Source: Amorphochlora amoebiformis
Taxonomy: Eukaryota > Cercozoa > Chlorarachniophyceae
NCBI GenBank assembly: GCA_054601695.1
Contig: BAAHQB010000007.1
Coordinates: 434,001 to 498,000 of the forward strand
Direction: 5' to 3'
Length of the DNA stretch: 64,000 nucleotides
The notes below the pieces were generated by a model. It worked only from the letters and a program-made list of their open reading frames with translations, did not search any database and was not told the origin of the DNA. Position 1 is the first letter of the stretch; the number at the start of each line of letters is the position of its first letter. Positions 50,908-64,000 of this stretch are shown here, one piece after another. A program made the translations under genes and the position numbers.

Positions 50908-52428
50908 GACTGGACGTCAGTTGACGATCTGCGCAAAATCTAGAAAATAACGCCTATATGATACTACACGCATCCTTCTAGTCCTTCTGGCCACTAGATA
51001 CAGAAGTATACGAAGCGAAGAACTCCGGGCATGGTCTAATCTAGCTAATTGGTGTACAGTAAGATAAGAAACTGACTAGACTGACTAGACTGAGTGCACG
51101 CATATGACTATCATGATAAAGATAATATATATATTACGTTCAATCATTGTGACAGCGGTTAATCTAGTCTATATATATATATATATATATAATATTAATG
51201 TATTACCTAGATTACCTAGATTACTGATACTATCTAATACTAGTAATATCTAGAATATGCCCTCTCGCCACTTCCAAGTTAATTACTTTGTATGTGGCAT
51301 ACGTATGAACGGACGCCGACAATGCAACAATACGTATACCACATACGTACGCACAAATGTATTCGCACATACGTACGTATACCACAAGCGTATAAATCAG
51401 ATCAGATTCAGATGCGTAACGTAAACCAAATACGTACGTACGCATGTTAACGGACGCCGACAATGCAACAATACGTATACCACATACGTACGCACAAATG
51501 TATTCGCACATACGTACGTATACTAGGTATACCACAAGCGTATAAATCAGATCAGATTTAGATGCGTAACGTAAACCAAATACGTACGTACGCATGTTAA
51601 CGGACGCCGACAATGCAACAATACGTATACCACATACGTACGCACAAATGTATTCGCACATTCGTACGTATACCATATACGTACATACATACGTACGACC
51701 AACATAAGTACTGATATACGTATCGACCGCGGAAGGTCGTGGACCCTGAATCCCTGATGGAGGCCCGATATGCAGTCTACGCAACATCTAGAACACGGTG
51801 TCCGCAACAAGTTTCGTGACGTACGTATGTGAGTTACCCGAGTTAGACTAGTTAGACCGTGGTATCTTTACATATGTAGCTGTAGCAGACCAGTCGGACT
51901 AGCTCTAGATTAGTAATTGTAACTCATAGTAGTGTGCGTATGAGACAGTACTATTTTAGTACTAGTAGTACTAGGAGTAGCTGGAGCTATATATTAGAGT
52001 AGCCTCAGTAACTCTAGACTAGACTAGCAAAAGACTAGCTACGGTCTCTGCTAGATCTGAAGTATCCTCCAGATCCTAGGTCTATAGTATACAATGTATA
52101 TACTAGATATAAGATATAGGTACTGCGAGATTGAGAATATCTTGAGCTAGTAACCGTACTAATTGTATCGGACTCGTGATAACTACTCTAGTCTATCCTA
52201 TCTCTATATATATTCTAGAGATTTACTGGATTTAGCTACTTGTAACTTCGTATTTCTCAGTGCTCCATTTCTCTCATCATCGGATTTCTATGATATACTA
52301 GAGATAGATGCTAGATATAGTATACTCACTGAGATAGATATATATCATGATGGTCTAGATTATGGTATATCTGCATGTAGTATCATCTAAATCATAGTAT
52401 ATCCGCTGGATCTAGTATATATAAACAC

Positions 52429-52440
<12 letters not shown>
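50908..52440. other. Convergent E-F intergenic region, part 1: CTAG/TACGTA-rich
   Basis: No gene seen. TAGTACTAG-type words dominate 51900-52430. Open frames at 51230-51810 on the minus strand come from the tandem repeat described separately. Confidence 0.6.
51300..51690. repeat. ~145-bp tandem repeat rich in ACGTACGT palindromes
   Basis: Three copies, marked by cggacgccgacaatgcaacaatacgtatacc at 51310, 51451 and 51601 (spacings 141 and 150 bp). The units contain many ACGTACG/TACGTA palindromes and CpG, unlike anything in the introns. Confidence 0.92.
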
Positions 52441-52469
<29 letters not shown>

Positions 52470-52472
52470 CAT

Positions 52473-52507
<35 letters not shown>

Positions 52508-52524
52508 CTTGGCGGTATATCTTT

Positions 52525-52655
52525 TGGTAGGATTAGCCTAACGCAAGGGTCTAAGGGTAGCCTGGTAAGGGTTAGGGTTTGTAACGGTTAGTTAGTTTTA
52601 GATTCATGTGGGTTCATCAGGTAAGGCTTGAGCATATGGGATGGGGTTAGGTTTA
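52525..52655. repeat. Degenerate TTAGGG-type patch
   Basis: ggtaagggttagggtttgtaacggttagttag and neighbours, plus-strand G-rich orientation. Confidence 0.65.
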
Positions 52656-52827
52656 AATATATGTATATGTATGTATATATATATATATATATATATATAC
52701 CATCATATGGATATAAATATATATATATATATATATATGTTTATATATATTATATATAACTTATAATGATGTGTATATATATCTAGTATATATATATATA
52801 TATGTATATGTATATACATATACATAT

Positions 52828-52962
<135 letters not shown>

Positions 52963-53014
52963 TACACAATATCATGACTCACATATATACATACTAGATA
53001 TATACTATGATACA

Positions 53015-53050
<36 letters not shown>

Positions 53051-53056
53051 CATCTA

Positions 53057-53104
<48 letters not shown>

Positions 53105-53167
53105 AACACAATATAATATCATACGCATGATATCCAAAGTATTTCGAATGAGACGTACGATATTCAA

Positions 53168-53790
53168 GATTAGGGTTAAGATTACGGCTAGGGTCAGAGT
53201 TAGGGTTAGGGTTAGGATTAGGGAGGGTTAAGGTGAAGAGTTAGAGTTAGTATTAGCTTGTAGGTAAGGCTCAAAACTCCATCTGATACTTGTTTTCTGA
53301 GTGTTACTTATGGTTAGGGTTTAGGGTTAGTTATCGGCTCTGCGTTAGAATTAGGGTTAGGGTAAAATATACTCGGATTAGGGTTAGGAATGGTTAGGGT
53401 TAGGGTTTCAACCTCATCTTGTCTTCGTTTTCGCGCTAGTTAGGTTAGAGTTAGGGTTAGGGTTAGGGTTAAGGTTAGGTTAGGGTTTGGGTTAGGTTAG
53501 GGTTAGGTTAGGGTTAGGGTTAGGGTTAAGGTTAGAGTGATTAGGGATAGGGTTAGGGTTAGGTTTAGGAATAAGGAACCGGAAGGTTAGGTTAGAGTTT
53601 GCTTAAGGTTTGAGTTTGAGATAGGATTAAGGTTAGGGCTAGGGGGTTAGGGCTAGCGCTAGGGTTAGGGTTAGGGTTAGGGTTAGGGTTAGGGTTAGGG
53701 CTAGGGTTAGGGCTAGATAGTAGGGCTAGGGTTAAAGCTAGGGTTAAGGCTAGGGTTAGGGTTAGGATTAGGGTTCGCTTTTAAGATTAC
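53168..53790. repeat. Interstitial telomere-type repeat, TTAGGG orientation
   Basis: The largest intergenic block. It includes runs of five to seven perfect GGTTAG units at about 53450-53480 and 53655-53705, and degenerate units elsewhere. It lies in the E-F convergent spacer, flanked by (TA)n on both sides. Confidence 0.95.
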
Positions 53791-53856
53791 GAAACCAAAT
53801 TCGGGTTCTTCGGTGAAATTTCTCTTGTTGAATTCTATGTATGGTATGTAACCGTA

Positions 53857-53931
<75 letters not shown>

Positions 53932-53999
53932 GTGATATTCATATATGCATAAAATGTACACATACAATATATATATATATATATATACATATATATATA

Positions 54000-54038
<39 letters not shown>

Positions 54039-54043
54039 AATAC

Positions 54044-54079
<36 letters not shown>

Positions 54080-54112
54080 ATTTATTTGTATTTACGTGAT
54101 ATATATAATATA

Positions 54113-54160
<48 letters not shown>

Positions 54161-54172
54161 TTATAATATACT

Positions 54173-54271
<99 letters not shown>

Positions 54272-54314
54272 TATAATATATATATATATATACATACATA
54301 TATAATTACATAAT

Positions 54315-54355
<41 letters not shown>

Positions 54356-54369
54356 TACACTTAAATATT

Positions 54370-56116
54370 TACCCCAAAAAATCATTTTTGATGTATAATT
54401 ACACAGTATACAACGTACACGTGTGCATCTATTCAATATTATAAACATGACATAACATTTCATCAAATCTTTACGTATTATATCTGCAATCCACACACAA
54501 ACATATAACTATTACAACACAACAAGCCTCACAACGAACAAAGCCCGTGTTTTCCCGAACAGATCGTAACACGTTTCAAGATCATCGAACAGATCGATCG
54601 TAACACGTTATCAAGTTCATACCGCAGTGAGAGGCGTGCCGTGATGTAGCCATGACCAGTGGCCGGACAATCGCCCATGTCACAGGTAGGACGGTGGGGT
54701 ATCCTAGGTATCATCGCCGACTTCCCAATCGCCAATCGCTCGCCGATTGGCTTCCATCGGCGTGACATACCAGCGAGACACAAGCGGGACATCCGCGGGA
54801 CTATAAGTTAAATGAACAGTCGTCAGTCCTCTTTGTAAGAATCGAGGTCCTCGAGGTATAAAAAACCACGTAGCCATTAGTTTAGGTGGGATTGCCGGAA
54901 TGTCGACCGATTCATCAATCGGAAAGGGGACAACCGCAGGACATTTACACGTCGAGCCACAAACAAATCCTGACGTGTGACGTCCCTGGGTGACTGAGAC
55001 AGAAGCCGGACACTCGGGTCGAAGGCCGTGGTGTACCCAGCAGTAACGCGGGGATTATGACAGAGACTGGATGTATGCAATGCTAAATAGCGCAATGTTT
55101 GGGTGGAACTCGGAAGTCTGGAGTCGGGCGATCATCCATTAACCTGGTAATCGCTCGTCCTGAGCATGATGGTCAACCAGGATTGACCCAACTTAGGCAT
55201 AAGACGGCGTGACTCGGTGTGCCTCTGTAATTGTGAGTCGAACTTGTCTAAGTTAATCATAAGGATCCAACGGCATTAGTCGATCACAAGTTTCGTTTGA
55301 AGCCATTAATGAACTAATTCTACAGTCTAGACAGTAGATTAATTATACTAGTTATAGTAATAGAGCCTAGCACATCCTGGGCATCTACTAGATCTAGTAC
55401 CTTATGATGTAACCGTTCGGATACATACCAGACATGATACATACCAGACATCTAGGACATAGTCAAGTCTAAGACCAGTTGGAGTCAGGCTTAACAGGCA
55501 TATTCTAGATATGTAATATAGCCCGTGTAGACTAGACTCACTAGAATCATCTAGATCACTGAGTAATCGAAAGACCACCGCCCTGGTCATATATACACTA
55601 GTCGACGTCATAGTCTAGATCTAGTAGATAGTGCACTAGATGAAGTGATCATAGTATGATAGAACAGTACTGCATGGTACTCTGGGTACTAGTCTAGCGC
55701 TATATATAGCGCTAGTCGAGTAGTGGTAGCACTAGTAGTAAGATGAGTCAGTATCGATATACACTGTTCCAGATAAGTACTACTAGTACTAGAAGTAGAT
55801 ATACAAAGGTTCAAGTTTGAGGGAATCTGATCATGACCAATTGTAAATCCAGTAAATCCTAAGAATCTACAGAACAAGCTCAGGCTGCATACATACGACT
55901 ACTATACCTAGACAACGGGCTCGCTAAACAATCACAATATATACATCTACTGACTTTACGTCTACTCTGCCAGCTAGCTACCGCCATATACGACCGTCTA
56001 GACCGTGTATAAGTTTCCAATATGCCATAGTACTGGTAGTACGGCATTAGCGCGAGTGTAGATATCTGGTCTCCTCCATGAAAACGCCTTCTCCCGATTC
56101 CACAACGTTCCCTTCA
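54370..56116. other. E-F intergenic region, part 2: unique sequence without a supported gene
   Basis: Non-repetitive, GC-richer DNA (54500-55300), then CTAG/TAGTAC-rich DNA (55320-56060). A direct repeat, gaacagatcgtaacacg/gatcgatcgtaacacg, lies near 54560-54608. Open frames of 60-90 codons occur but lack splice signals and recognisable motifs. Confidence 0.5.
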
Positions 56117-56205
56117 TCACTCACGGTGTCCACCTAATTTGTTACGACGAAGAAATATGTTTGTAGAAATGCGCTATATATATTAGGAATAATAAAAACG
56201 TATGT

Positions 56206-56243
<38 letters not shown>

Positions 56244-56273
56244 AGATATATATATATATATATATACATATAT

Positions 56274-56304
<31 letters not shown>

Positions 56305-56906
56305 TATATATGTGTGTGTGTGTGTATACATATACATATAAAATGGTTCGTTGTAATCAGGTGTATTCGTATGGGTAGTGATAGGTAGATTATGTAGTAT
56401 ACATATGCATGTAGCGCATTTTTACAAATAAATTCCTTTTTTTTATTTCAACCAACATGTATGCATGCATACATATGTATAGGTATATATATGTATAAAA
56501 CATATCTACACATATATTTATATATGCATATGTATATGTACATGTAAAATGATTTGTGGTATATATATGTGTGTGTGTAATATACCTATATATATATATA
56601 TGTATATATATATACAAATAATTATATATATATACATATATATATATATACATGTACAATAAAACAGCTAAGTTTTGTCTAGATGTGAAATAAAATTACA
56701 TGCACATATATATGTGTGTACTACACATTAACAATACTAGTAATGATAATGTTAAGTAAAATTACAAAGTATGTATATATATAATAGTAACAAGGATGAT
56801 ACTATTGTGTATATAAACATATACACACAAAGTTATGTTTAATATGCACATGTACATACATATATATATATATACATATATGTATGTATCATGTATGTAC
56901 TACATA

Positions 56907-56945
<39 letters not shown>

Positions 56946-57422
56946 TATATATGTATATATATATATATACATATATATGCATAATATATATATATATATA
57001 TTATATATGTAGGCATATATGAAAACCATCCATAGATCTCGGCCATCAGAAGCGTCCTTAGGTACAATCCCGCTATTCGCTATCCGCTGCAATATTATAT
57101 ATATGTATATATATACACACATATATATATATATTATATATAACATTTAAACTAATATATATATATATATATTTGTATATTACATTATATGTATATATAT
57201 ATGTATATATATGTATATGTACATATATATATATATATATATATATGTTATAATATATATGTATTGTATAACATTTAAACTAATATATATATATATATAT
57301 ATGTTATAATATATATGTATTGTATAACATTTAAACTAATATATATATATATATATATATATTACATTATATAATATATATATATATATATATATGTACA
57401 TATATATATTATATATATATAT

Positions 57423-57459
<37 letters not shown>

Positions 57460-57476
57460 ACATATATACATTATAT

Positions 57477-57509
<33 letters not shown>

Positions 57510-57547
57510 CATATAAATGTATATATATATATTATATATGTATATGT

Positions 57548-57584
<37 letters not shown>

Positions 57585-57970
57585 CTTCATCACATACCAT
57601 AGTACACACACCCACACCCACACACACACATATATATATATATATATGCATGTAAACATATATAATATCTAAAAATACACATGCGAAAAAAATATATATG
57701 GTGTACATATTTACTATGATAAATGCATTTGTAAACAAGTGAATGTTATTACCAGGAAAACAGTGTTTCCATTGTTGGAGAAAAACACATTGGCAAGGTT
57801 TTTCAACCTTTGTGTCTGTTTTCGCCTCAATAAGGCACTTTCACCGTTGATGACGTGAAACTAGAAGGAATGTAGAAAAGGAATTTATGTATATATGTAT
57901 ATATGAATTTATGTCTATATACTCATAATCATATTCCTCAGCATAATACGTAAACACAACGCGTATATCA

Positions 57971-58013
<43 letters not shown>

Positions 58014-58029
58014 TTACATATATATATGT

Positions 58030-58080
<51 letters not shown>

Positions 58081-58154
58081 TCAAATTATATTCCCAGCAT
58101 AATAAGCAAACTCAATTCGTACATCAAATCTCTGTGCCAAGTGTAATCCTCCCT

Positions 58155-58198
<44 letters not shown>

Positions 58199-58217
58199 AC
58201 AAATATGTGTGTATAGA

Positions 58218-58252
<35 letters not shown>

Positions 58253-58701
58253 TTATACATATTACATATACATATATATATATATATATTTATATACATG
58301 TATATATCTATATATACATATATAGATATACACTTTTATGCATAAATTGATTACTCATTGTGTTTGCTTATTATACTTAGAATATAGCTTTGAGTATATA
58401 AATATATCTAAACATACGTATATATTTACATATGTATACATTTATTTGTGTATACATATACCACCTATGTCTCGTCGTGTGTGTTATACTTGATAATGTG
58501 TAGATATGTGTATTGATATTATATATGCATACATACGTATATACATCGATATCAATAGATCTATTTATATTATATAATATTATATATACATATATATATA
58601 TATATAATTATATATATATGTATATATATATATATATGTGATTACACTATCTATGCCTTGGTGCATGTTATAATTGAGATTAAATATATTTTTGACGTGT
58701 A

Positions 58702-58769
<68 letters not shown>

Positions 58770-58839
58770 TTTCAAGGAAAGAAGCAACACACCCATCATT
58801 CAGAATCGCAAATTTAACAGTAGGGCCTACCTAAATATT

Positions 58840-58882
<43 letters not shown>

Positions 58883-58958
58883 TACCTCGAAGGTTTGTGA
58901 CCTCTTCTTGCTGTTAGTTGGAGAACCTAACGACCTCGGGAACATTCGGCACGCTGTA

Positions 58959-58994
<36 letters not shown>

Positions 58995-58998
58995 CATA

Positions 58999-59086
<88 letters not shown>

Positions 59087-59371
59087 CATGCATTTCTACA
59101 CATATATATATATATATATATTTCTACATAATGTATGTATATATATATATATATATATGTATAGATACATATATATGTATATATATATGTTATATAATAT
59201 ATATATATATATTATATGTATATATATATATATATATACATATTTATACACGTAAAAATATACCAGGAATTTGTCGGTTTCTCATTTGAGCTTGGGATCC
59301 ACGGATATCTTAACACACATATATACGTATACGTATATTACATATACATACACGTATCCATATATATTATA

Positions 59372-59406
<35 letters not shown>

Positions 59407-59471
59407 TATATATGAATAATATATACATACATATATATTATTCATATATATATATACATGTACATATATAC

Positions 59472-59507
<36 letters not shown>

Positions 59508-59883
59508 TCATATACATATTTATATATATTACATACATCCTTTCCATACAAACCAAATTCCTCTCTTTTTCCACTATATCTACGCGGTATTCGTGGAAAA
59601 TGTTAACACGCGTATTACTAGATCTCATGACTTAAGATATCTCACTGATATGTGCATCAGATATCAAGCGCTGGAATATCTTAACCTTTGAGAATGCGAT
59701 GCCAGGTTTTTCCGGTAATTTTCGGGGATTGACCAGGAATCATCAGTGATCCAGGCTTGTAAATATAATATATATTATGCACATATATATTTCTATATAT
59801 GTATATGTATATATGTATGTATACATATATGCATGCGTATGAATAAATAGTTGTAAATATATATCTTTATAGATGTTCATACA

Positions 59884-59970
<87 letters not shown>

Positions 59971-60064
59971 TTATATTTATATATGCACATGCATATGAAA
60001 AAAATGTAAAGATATAGCTTTATAAATACAAACACACATACACACACATATATATATTACACAT

Positions 60065-60112
<48 letters not shown>

Positions 60113-60125
60113 GTGAGTGTGCATT

Positions 60126-60157
<32 letters not shown>

Positions 60158-60168
60158 GTATATATATG

Positions 60169-60220
<52 letters not shown>

Positions 60221-60249
60221 GTCTATATATTTATATTTAAATATATATA

Positions 60250-60291
<42 letters not shown>

Positions 60292-60750
60292 ATGTGTGTG
60301 TGTATGTGTGTGTGTGTTTGTGTGAGTGTTTGTGCGTGTATTAGTGCTTCCATGCGACATATGTACACTACCAACCCCAATCGATCCATGAAAACAGAAA
60401 CACCACCACACACACAAATACTCACCTCAAATTCTGTACCATTAAGAACTCTACCGGCCAGTTCCAACTGAACGCCCCTTCCCAACCCCACCGGAAACAA
60501 CCCTGTGGACGACAGCATAGAAATATACGATCAATTTCGTGTACGAACCATCATTCATGGAATACATCGAAAACCGCCACGTAGCTCCTTCCTCTCTCCC
60601 CCACAATCCCGAAAAAATATCACCCATCCAACTCCACAAGTTATACACCAACACGCCCACGAAGATGACGCCCCCCCCCACCGTCCCGGCCGATATTTTC
60701 GGTCGCAATACTCGATTTTTTCGCTTCGGAAATCCGTTGGCTAGAGCCAT
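56117..60750 (-). CDS. Gene F: unknown protein with one N-terminal hydrophobic segment, 10 exons
   Basis: Exons, 5' to 3': 60750-60624, 60502-60426, 59755-59686, 59308-59264, 58953-58886, 58830-58765, 58155-58123, 57860-57753, 57086-57027, 56173-56117 (TGA). 711 nt, 236 aa, phases consistent. An in-frame TGA directly precedes the ATG. Residues 24-50 form a Gly/Val-rich hydrophobic segment ([18 protein letters not shown]). The rest is soluble and basic ([40 protein letters not shown]). Exon 8 (108 nt, open, CTTCTAG acceptor and CTG|gtaata donor) and exons 1-2 are the best supported. The donor of exon 6 and the terminal exon are uncertain. A nine-G run in exon 1 is a place where a sequencing indel could alter the frame. 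No family recognised. Convergent with gene E. Confidence 0.55.
56410..56442 (+). repeat. Inverted partial copy of gene F terminal exon start
   Basis: Plus-strand tgtagcgcatttttacaaat matches the minus-strand start of the terminal exon (tatagCGCATTTCTACAAAC at 56176-56157), about 245 bp away and in inverted orientation. Confidence 0.6.
57135..57350. repeat. Tandem AT-rich repeat in gene F intron 8
   Basis: taacatttaaactaat occurs three times (about 57140, 57268 and 57325), each followed by (TA)n and tgttataatatatatgtattg. Confidence 0.85.
57912..57970 (-). repeat. Partial copy of gene F exon 7 donor region
   Basis: Minus-strand gatatacgcgttgtgtttacgtattatgctgagg repeats gatgtacgaattgagtttgcttattatgctggg at 58125-58092. 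That parent is the end of exon 7 plus its intron start. The copy lies about 160 bp downstream in the transcription direction. Confidence 0.8.
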
Positions 60751-60795
60751 TCACGTTTGGCCAAAGAGTGTGGAGCAAAAATAGGGGGTGGAAAA

Positions 60796-61068
60796 ATGGC
60801 GGGATATGCGGCGGTGAACCCCCATCCGGCTCCTGATGTACCCCGTCTTCTTGTGCTAATCTTTTGGCCTAAAAAAATTGTTAATAGTACTATTAAGGGT
60901 CTTAAAGTAGGTATTATGACTCTTAGAGGGTACATAGAGGCTAAAGCGGTTTTCGTTTGCGTTGAAAAAGCGCCAGAGAGGGTCTTCTGCGTCGGCGTGA
61001 GAGGTGGGGAGGGGATACAGAAGAAAGGAGTCGTGAAATATAAGAGAGAGAGAGAGAGAGAGACATAG
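60796..61068 (+). CDS. Small open frame divergent from gene F
   Basis: ATG in aaaaATGGCG starts a 90-codon frame (MAGYAAVNPHPAPDVPRLLV, then LIFWPKKIVNSTIKGLKVGI). It ends in a GAGAGA low-complexity tail. It starts 45 bp from the divergent gene F start and has no intron, unlike every other gene here. It could be a short gene, the first exon of one, or just gene F promoter sequence. Confidence 0.3.
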   Translation: MAGYAAVNPHPAPDVPRLLVLIFWPKKIVNSTIKGLKVGIMTLRGYIEAKAVFVCVEKAPERVFCVGVRGGEGIQKKGVVKYKRERERET

Positions 61069-61219
61069 AGAAACAGAAGGAGAGGAGAGAGAGGAGAGCA
61101 AGGAAAGAGTGATAGGAGAGCGCGGGAGGAGAAAGGAGAGACCATCCCATCGGCCTTGTGGATTTTCCTCTCATGACGGGAAAGCCGTGAAAGTTTTGGA
61201 GGGCCAACAAGTTTAGACA

Positions 61220-62755
61220 TTGAGTTGCAAAATATAATAATAATTAATAGAACTTGTTAAGTTGATATTGCAATTTAGTTAAAACTCCGCGGTACAATAC
61301 AATTTGGTACAATACATTGTATACACCGGGTATTCTGTCATTGTACTAGTTGTATAGTATAATCATTACGGTATACGGTATACATAATGATGTACATAAT
61401 CCAGATAATGATCATAGTGCTGAGTAGCACTTAATACCTCATCTCGAGTACTCATCTCGAGTACTCACTAGTAGAGTCACTACTATACTAGCTATAGTCA
61501 CTAGAGTCAGTCTAGTCGGTAGTCGGCCGTACTCCGCAGTTGTAGTACTATCCTAGCCTATGATCTAGACTATCTCTAGTATCTCTGGTACTAGCTACTA
61601 CCTAGACTACCAGTACTAATCCTTGAGCTTGTAAGTTAAAGTAGTTGTACGTGTACCTACGTACTAGCCTACTACCTAAAGTGTAGTACTACTAGTACTA
61701 GTACTCTAGACTAGTAGAGTACTAGTAGTAGTACTTTCCACTAGTTCCAGACTTGTCTATCTAGTTATTGAGTCAGCACAAGAGTCTAGAGAGCTAGAGA
61801 GTAGTACTAGACTAGCTAGAGACTAGAGTACCTAGAGTCTAGAGAGTACTACTACCTAGACTACAGTCTAGACAGTATCTAGAGTATCTAGAGTTTTCCT
61901 ACTAGACCTAGAGTACTACCTAGACTACTACCTCTAGACCTAGACTACTACTACTAGTACTAGTCTATCTAGCTATCTCTAGTATCTACTACTAGCACTA
62001 GATCTAGTACCTAGAGTACCCTAGACTGGGCCTAGAGTACCTAGACTAGCTAGAGTCTAGAGAGTACAGTCTAGACAGTACTAGCAGTAGTACAGAGTCT
62101 AGACTAGCTAGAGAGTACTAGCTAGCTAGTAGTAGTCTAGGTAGTCTCTAGAGTCTAGTCTAGAGTACTAGCTAGCTAGGCTAGACTCTACTAGCTCTAG
62201 AGACTAGAGTCTAGCTAGAGAGTCTAGAGAGTAGTACTTTCTAGACTTTCTAGACTTTAGTACAGTCGATCTAGACAGTATAGTACCTACTACTAGACCT
62301 AGGTTCTACTAGTACTAGTAGTAGTAGAGTAGTCGATATCTAGATATAATAAAATTTTAGATTTCTTTTTAGATCATGACTAGCATGATCTAGATGATGA
62401 TGCGCGCGCGGAATCCACTAGATCTCCTAGGTCAAGGGCATATACTAGATATGTATATCTAGATATCCCGTACCTAGCGTACTAGTAAAGCAGCTAAGTC
62501 AGTGAGAGTCAGGAACCTCGGAAATAACTCCAGTAACTCTGCAAGTCTGGCAAATTTCGAGTCGACAGTTTAAGTCTGCATGATGGTCTAGACACTAGAG
62601 ACAGTGTCCGTACGAGCGTCGCAATCGAGCATAAATTTAAGCTTTCTTTCCAGAAATACATCGAACTGTAACACGCTTACCACTCCCAACACCATACGTG
62701 TTGATCATGTCTAGAACATACGTACGAGACATCTAGTACATACAGATTTTGATTC
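61220..62755. repeat. CTAG/GTAC palindrome-rich intergenic block
   Basis: From about 61440 to 62350 the sequence is composed largely of the overlapping words CTAG, TAGTAC, ACTAG and TCTAGA, on both strands equally because the words are palindromic. TAG stops occur in all frames, so it is non-coding. It lies between the divergent side of gene F and the 3' end of gene G. No fixed tandem period is visible. Confidence 0.9.
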
Positions 62756-62851
62756 TTAATTTTTTTTTTCATTGTATTTTTTTCCTGTTTCGTCATTATT
62801 TTTCCGTTTATTACACCTATGTATATGTACACACTCACACACACACACACT

Positions 62852-62910
<59 letters not shown>

Positions 62911-63134
62911 CACTATGCACATATTCATGCACAGACTTCTCAAATCTCTTTCTCTCCAACTTGGTGTTCTCATGATCCCTCTCTCGAATCTCTTCCCCTT
63001 TCACTCTGTCATTCCTCTTGTGGTTCATAATCGATCTTAGTCTTTCTATTCTGATGTGGAAAGAAAAGAGAGAGGAAAAGAAGATAGAGATAAGGTTCAT
63101 CGAATTTACTTATATATTCACACACACACACACA

Positions 63135-63180
<46 letters not shown>

Positions 63181-63333
63181 TGTACCCCCAAAATGAAATA
63201 ACAAACTACTCCAAACACAAAAGAAGAGAGAGGAAAAAAAAAAAGTATGAAAAATTCGGATATAAAATCAACATCAATTAAAAAAAAAAAAAAAATCAGT
63301 ATTTGTCGGGACCTACTCCATCGCCGACTTCAT
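62756..63333 (-). CDS. Gene G: small, highly charged protein (3 exons, possibly 5'-partial)
   Basis: Exons, 5' to 3': 63339-63317 (ATG at 63333-63331), 63050-62937, 62816-62756 (TAA). Counting from this ATG gives 192 nt, 63 aa, phases consistent. Exon 2 encodes a charged, probably helical segment (MNHKRNDRVKGEEIRERDHE) and exon 3 a Lys/Asn-rich tail (CNKRKNNDETGKKYNEKKN). Introns contain (TA)n and (CA)n runs. The first exon has a good CAG acceptor at 63340-63342, so the gene may have earlier exons beyond 63.4 kb or outside the window, with this Met internal. No family recognised. Confidence 0.5.
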
Positions 63334-63342
63334 GTTTCGCTG

Positions 63343-64000
<658 letters not shown>

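Noticed and set aside
51300-51690. CRISPR-like array
   Set aside because: Only three long units with no short conserved repeat plus unique spacers; the setting is eukaryotic and the units are ordinary tandem duplications.
51230-51787. 185-codon minus-strand open frame with repeated VALSASVNMRTYVFG-type blocks
   Set aside because: Entirely explained by the ~145-bp ACGTACGT tandem repeat; the spacing varies (141 and 150 bp) and no splice or start signals are evident.
60741-61220. 159-codon minus-strand frame upstream of gene F
   Set aside because: It is out of frame with gene F, rich in Ser/Pro/Leu from TC-rich DNA, and overlaps the gene F start; likely promoter/5' UTR sequence.

Overview
The window is nuclear DNA of a eukaryote, probably a microbial one. 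It has dense GT-AG introns, very short exons, interstitial TTAGGG/CCCTAA telomere-type repeats, and extreme amounts of (TA)n microsatellite. Nothing in it fixes the lineage. Almost every long open frame reading Tyr-Ile-Tyr-Ile is simply (TA)n translated and is not a gene. The real coding sequence sits in islands of 12-300 bp between TA tracts and had to be joined by hand, using splice sites, reading phase and protein-family motifs.

Seven gene models result. On the minus strand at the left are gene A (3821-11724, multi-pass membrane protein, 15 proposed exons, the last nine tentative) and gene B (12555-15380, small single-pass membrane protein with a Cys/His-rich tail). Gene B is divergent from gene C and separated from it by 344 bp. 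On the plus strand are gene C (15725-28884, aldo/keto reductase, 19 exons, complete catalytic tetrad), gene D (30080-35837, Ser/Thr protein kinase with all core motifs, 12 exons) and gene E (37862-50907, triple-Tudor-like chromatin-type protein with basic tails, 26 exons). Gene F (56117-60750, minus, unknown protein with one hydrophobic segment, 10 exons) converges on gene E. Gene G (62756-63333, minus, small charged protein) may continue beyond the window. For C, D and E the spliced frames are uninterrupted and a multiple of three (1167, 1140 and 1320 nt).

The most notable pattern is that many exons are accompanied by partial, often decayed tandem copies inside the neighbouring introns, each separated by TA, GT or CA microsatellite. 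Many copies keep the splice donor or the acceptor but not both, so they would act as decoy splice sites. This is seen in genes A, C, D, E and F. Introns also carry telomere-type repeats, including a complete 0.75 kb intron of gene C built from seven ~105-bp higher-order units. Intergenic DNA has a different composition: it is rich in CTAG/GTAC palindromes (61.3-62.35 kb is the extreme) and poor in (TA)n. The genes share no obvious pathway and look like unrelated housekeeping neighbours.
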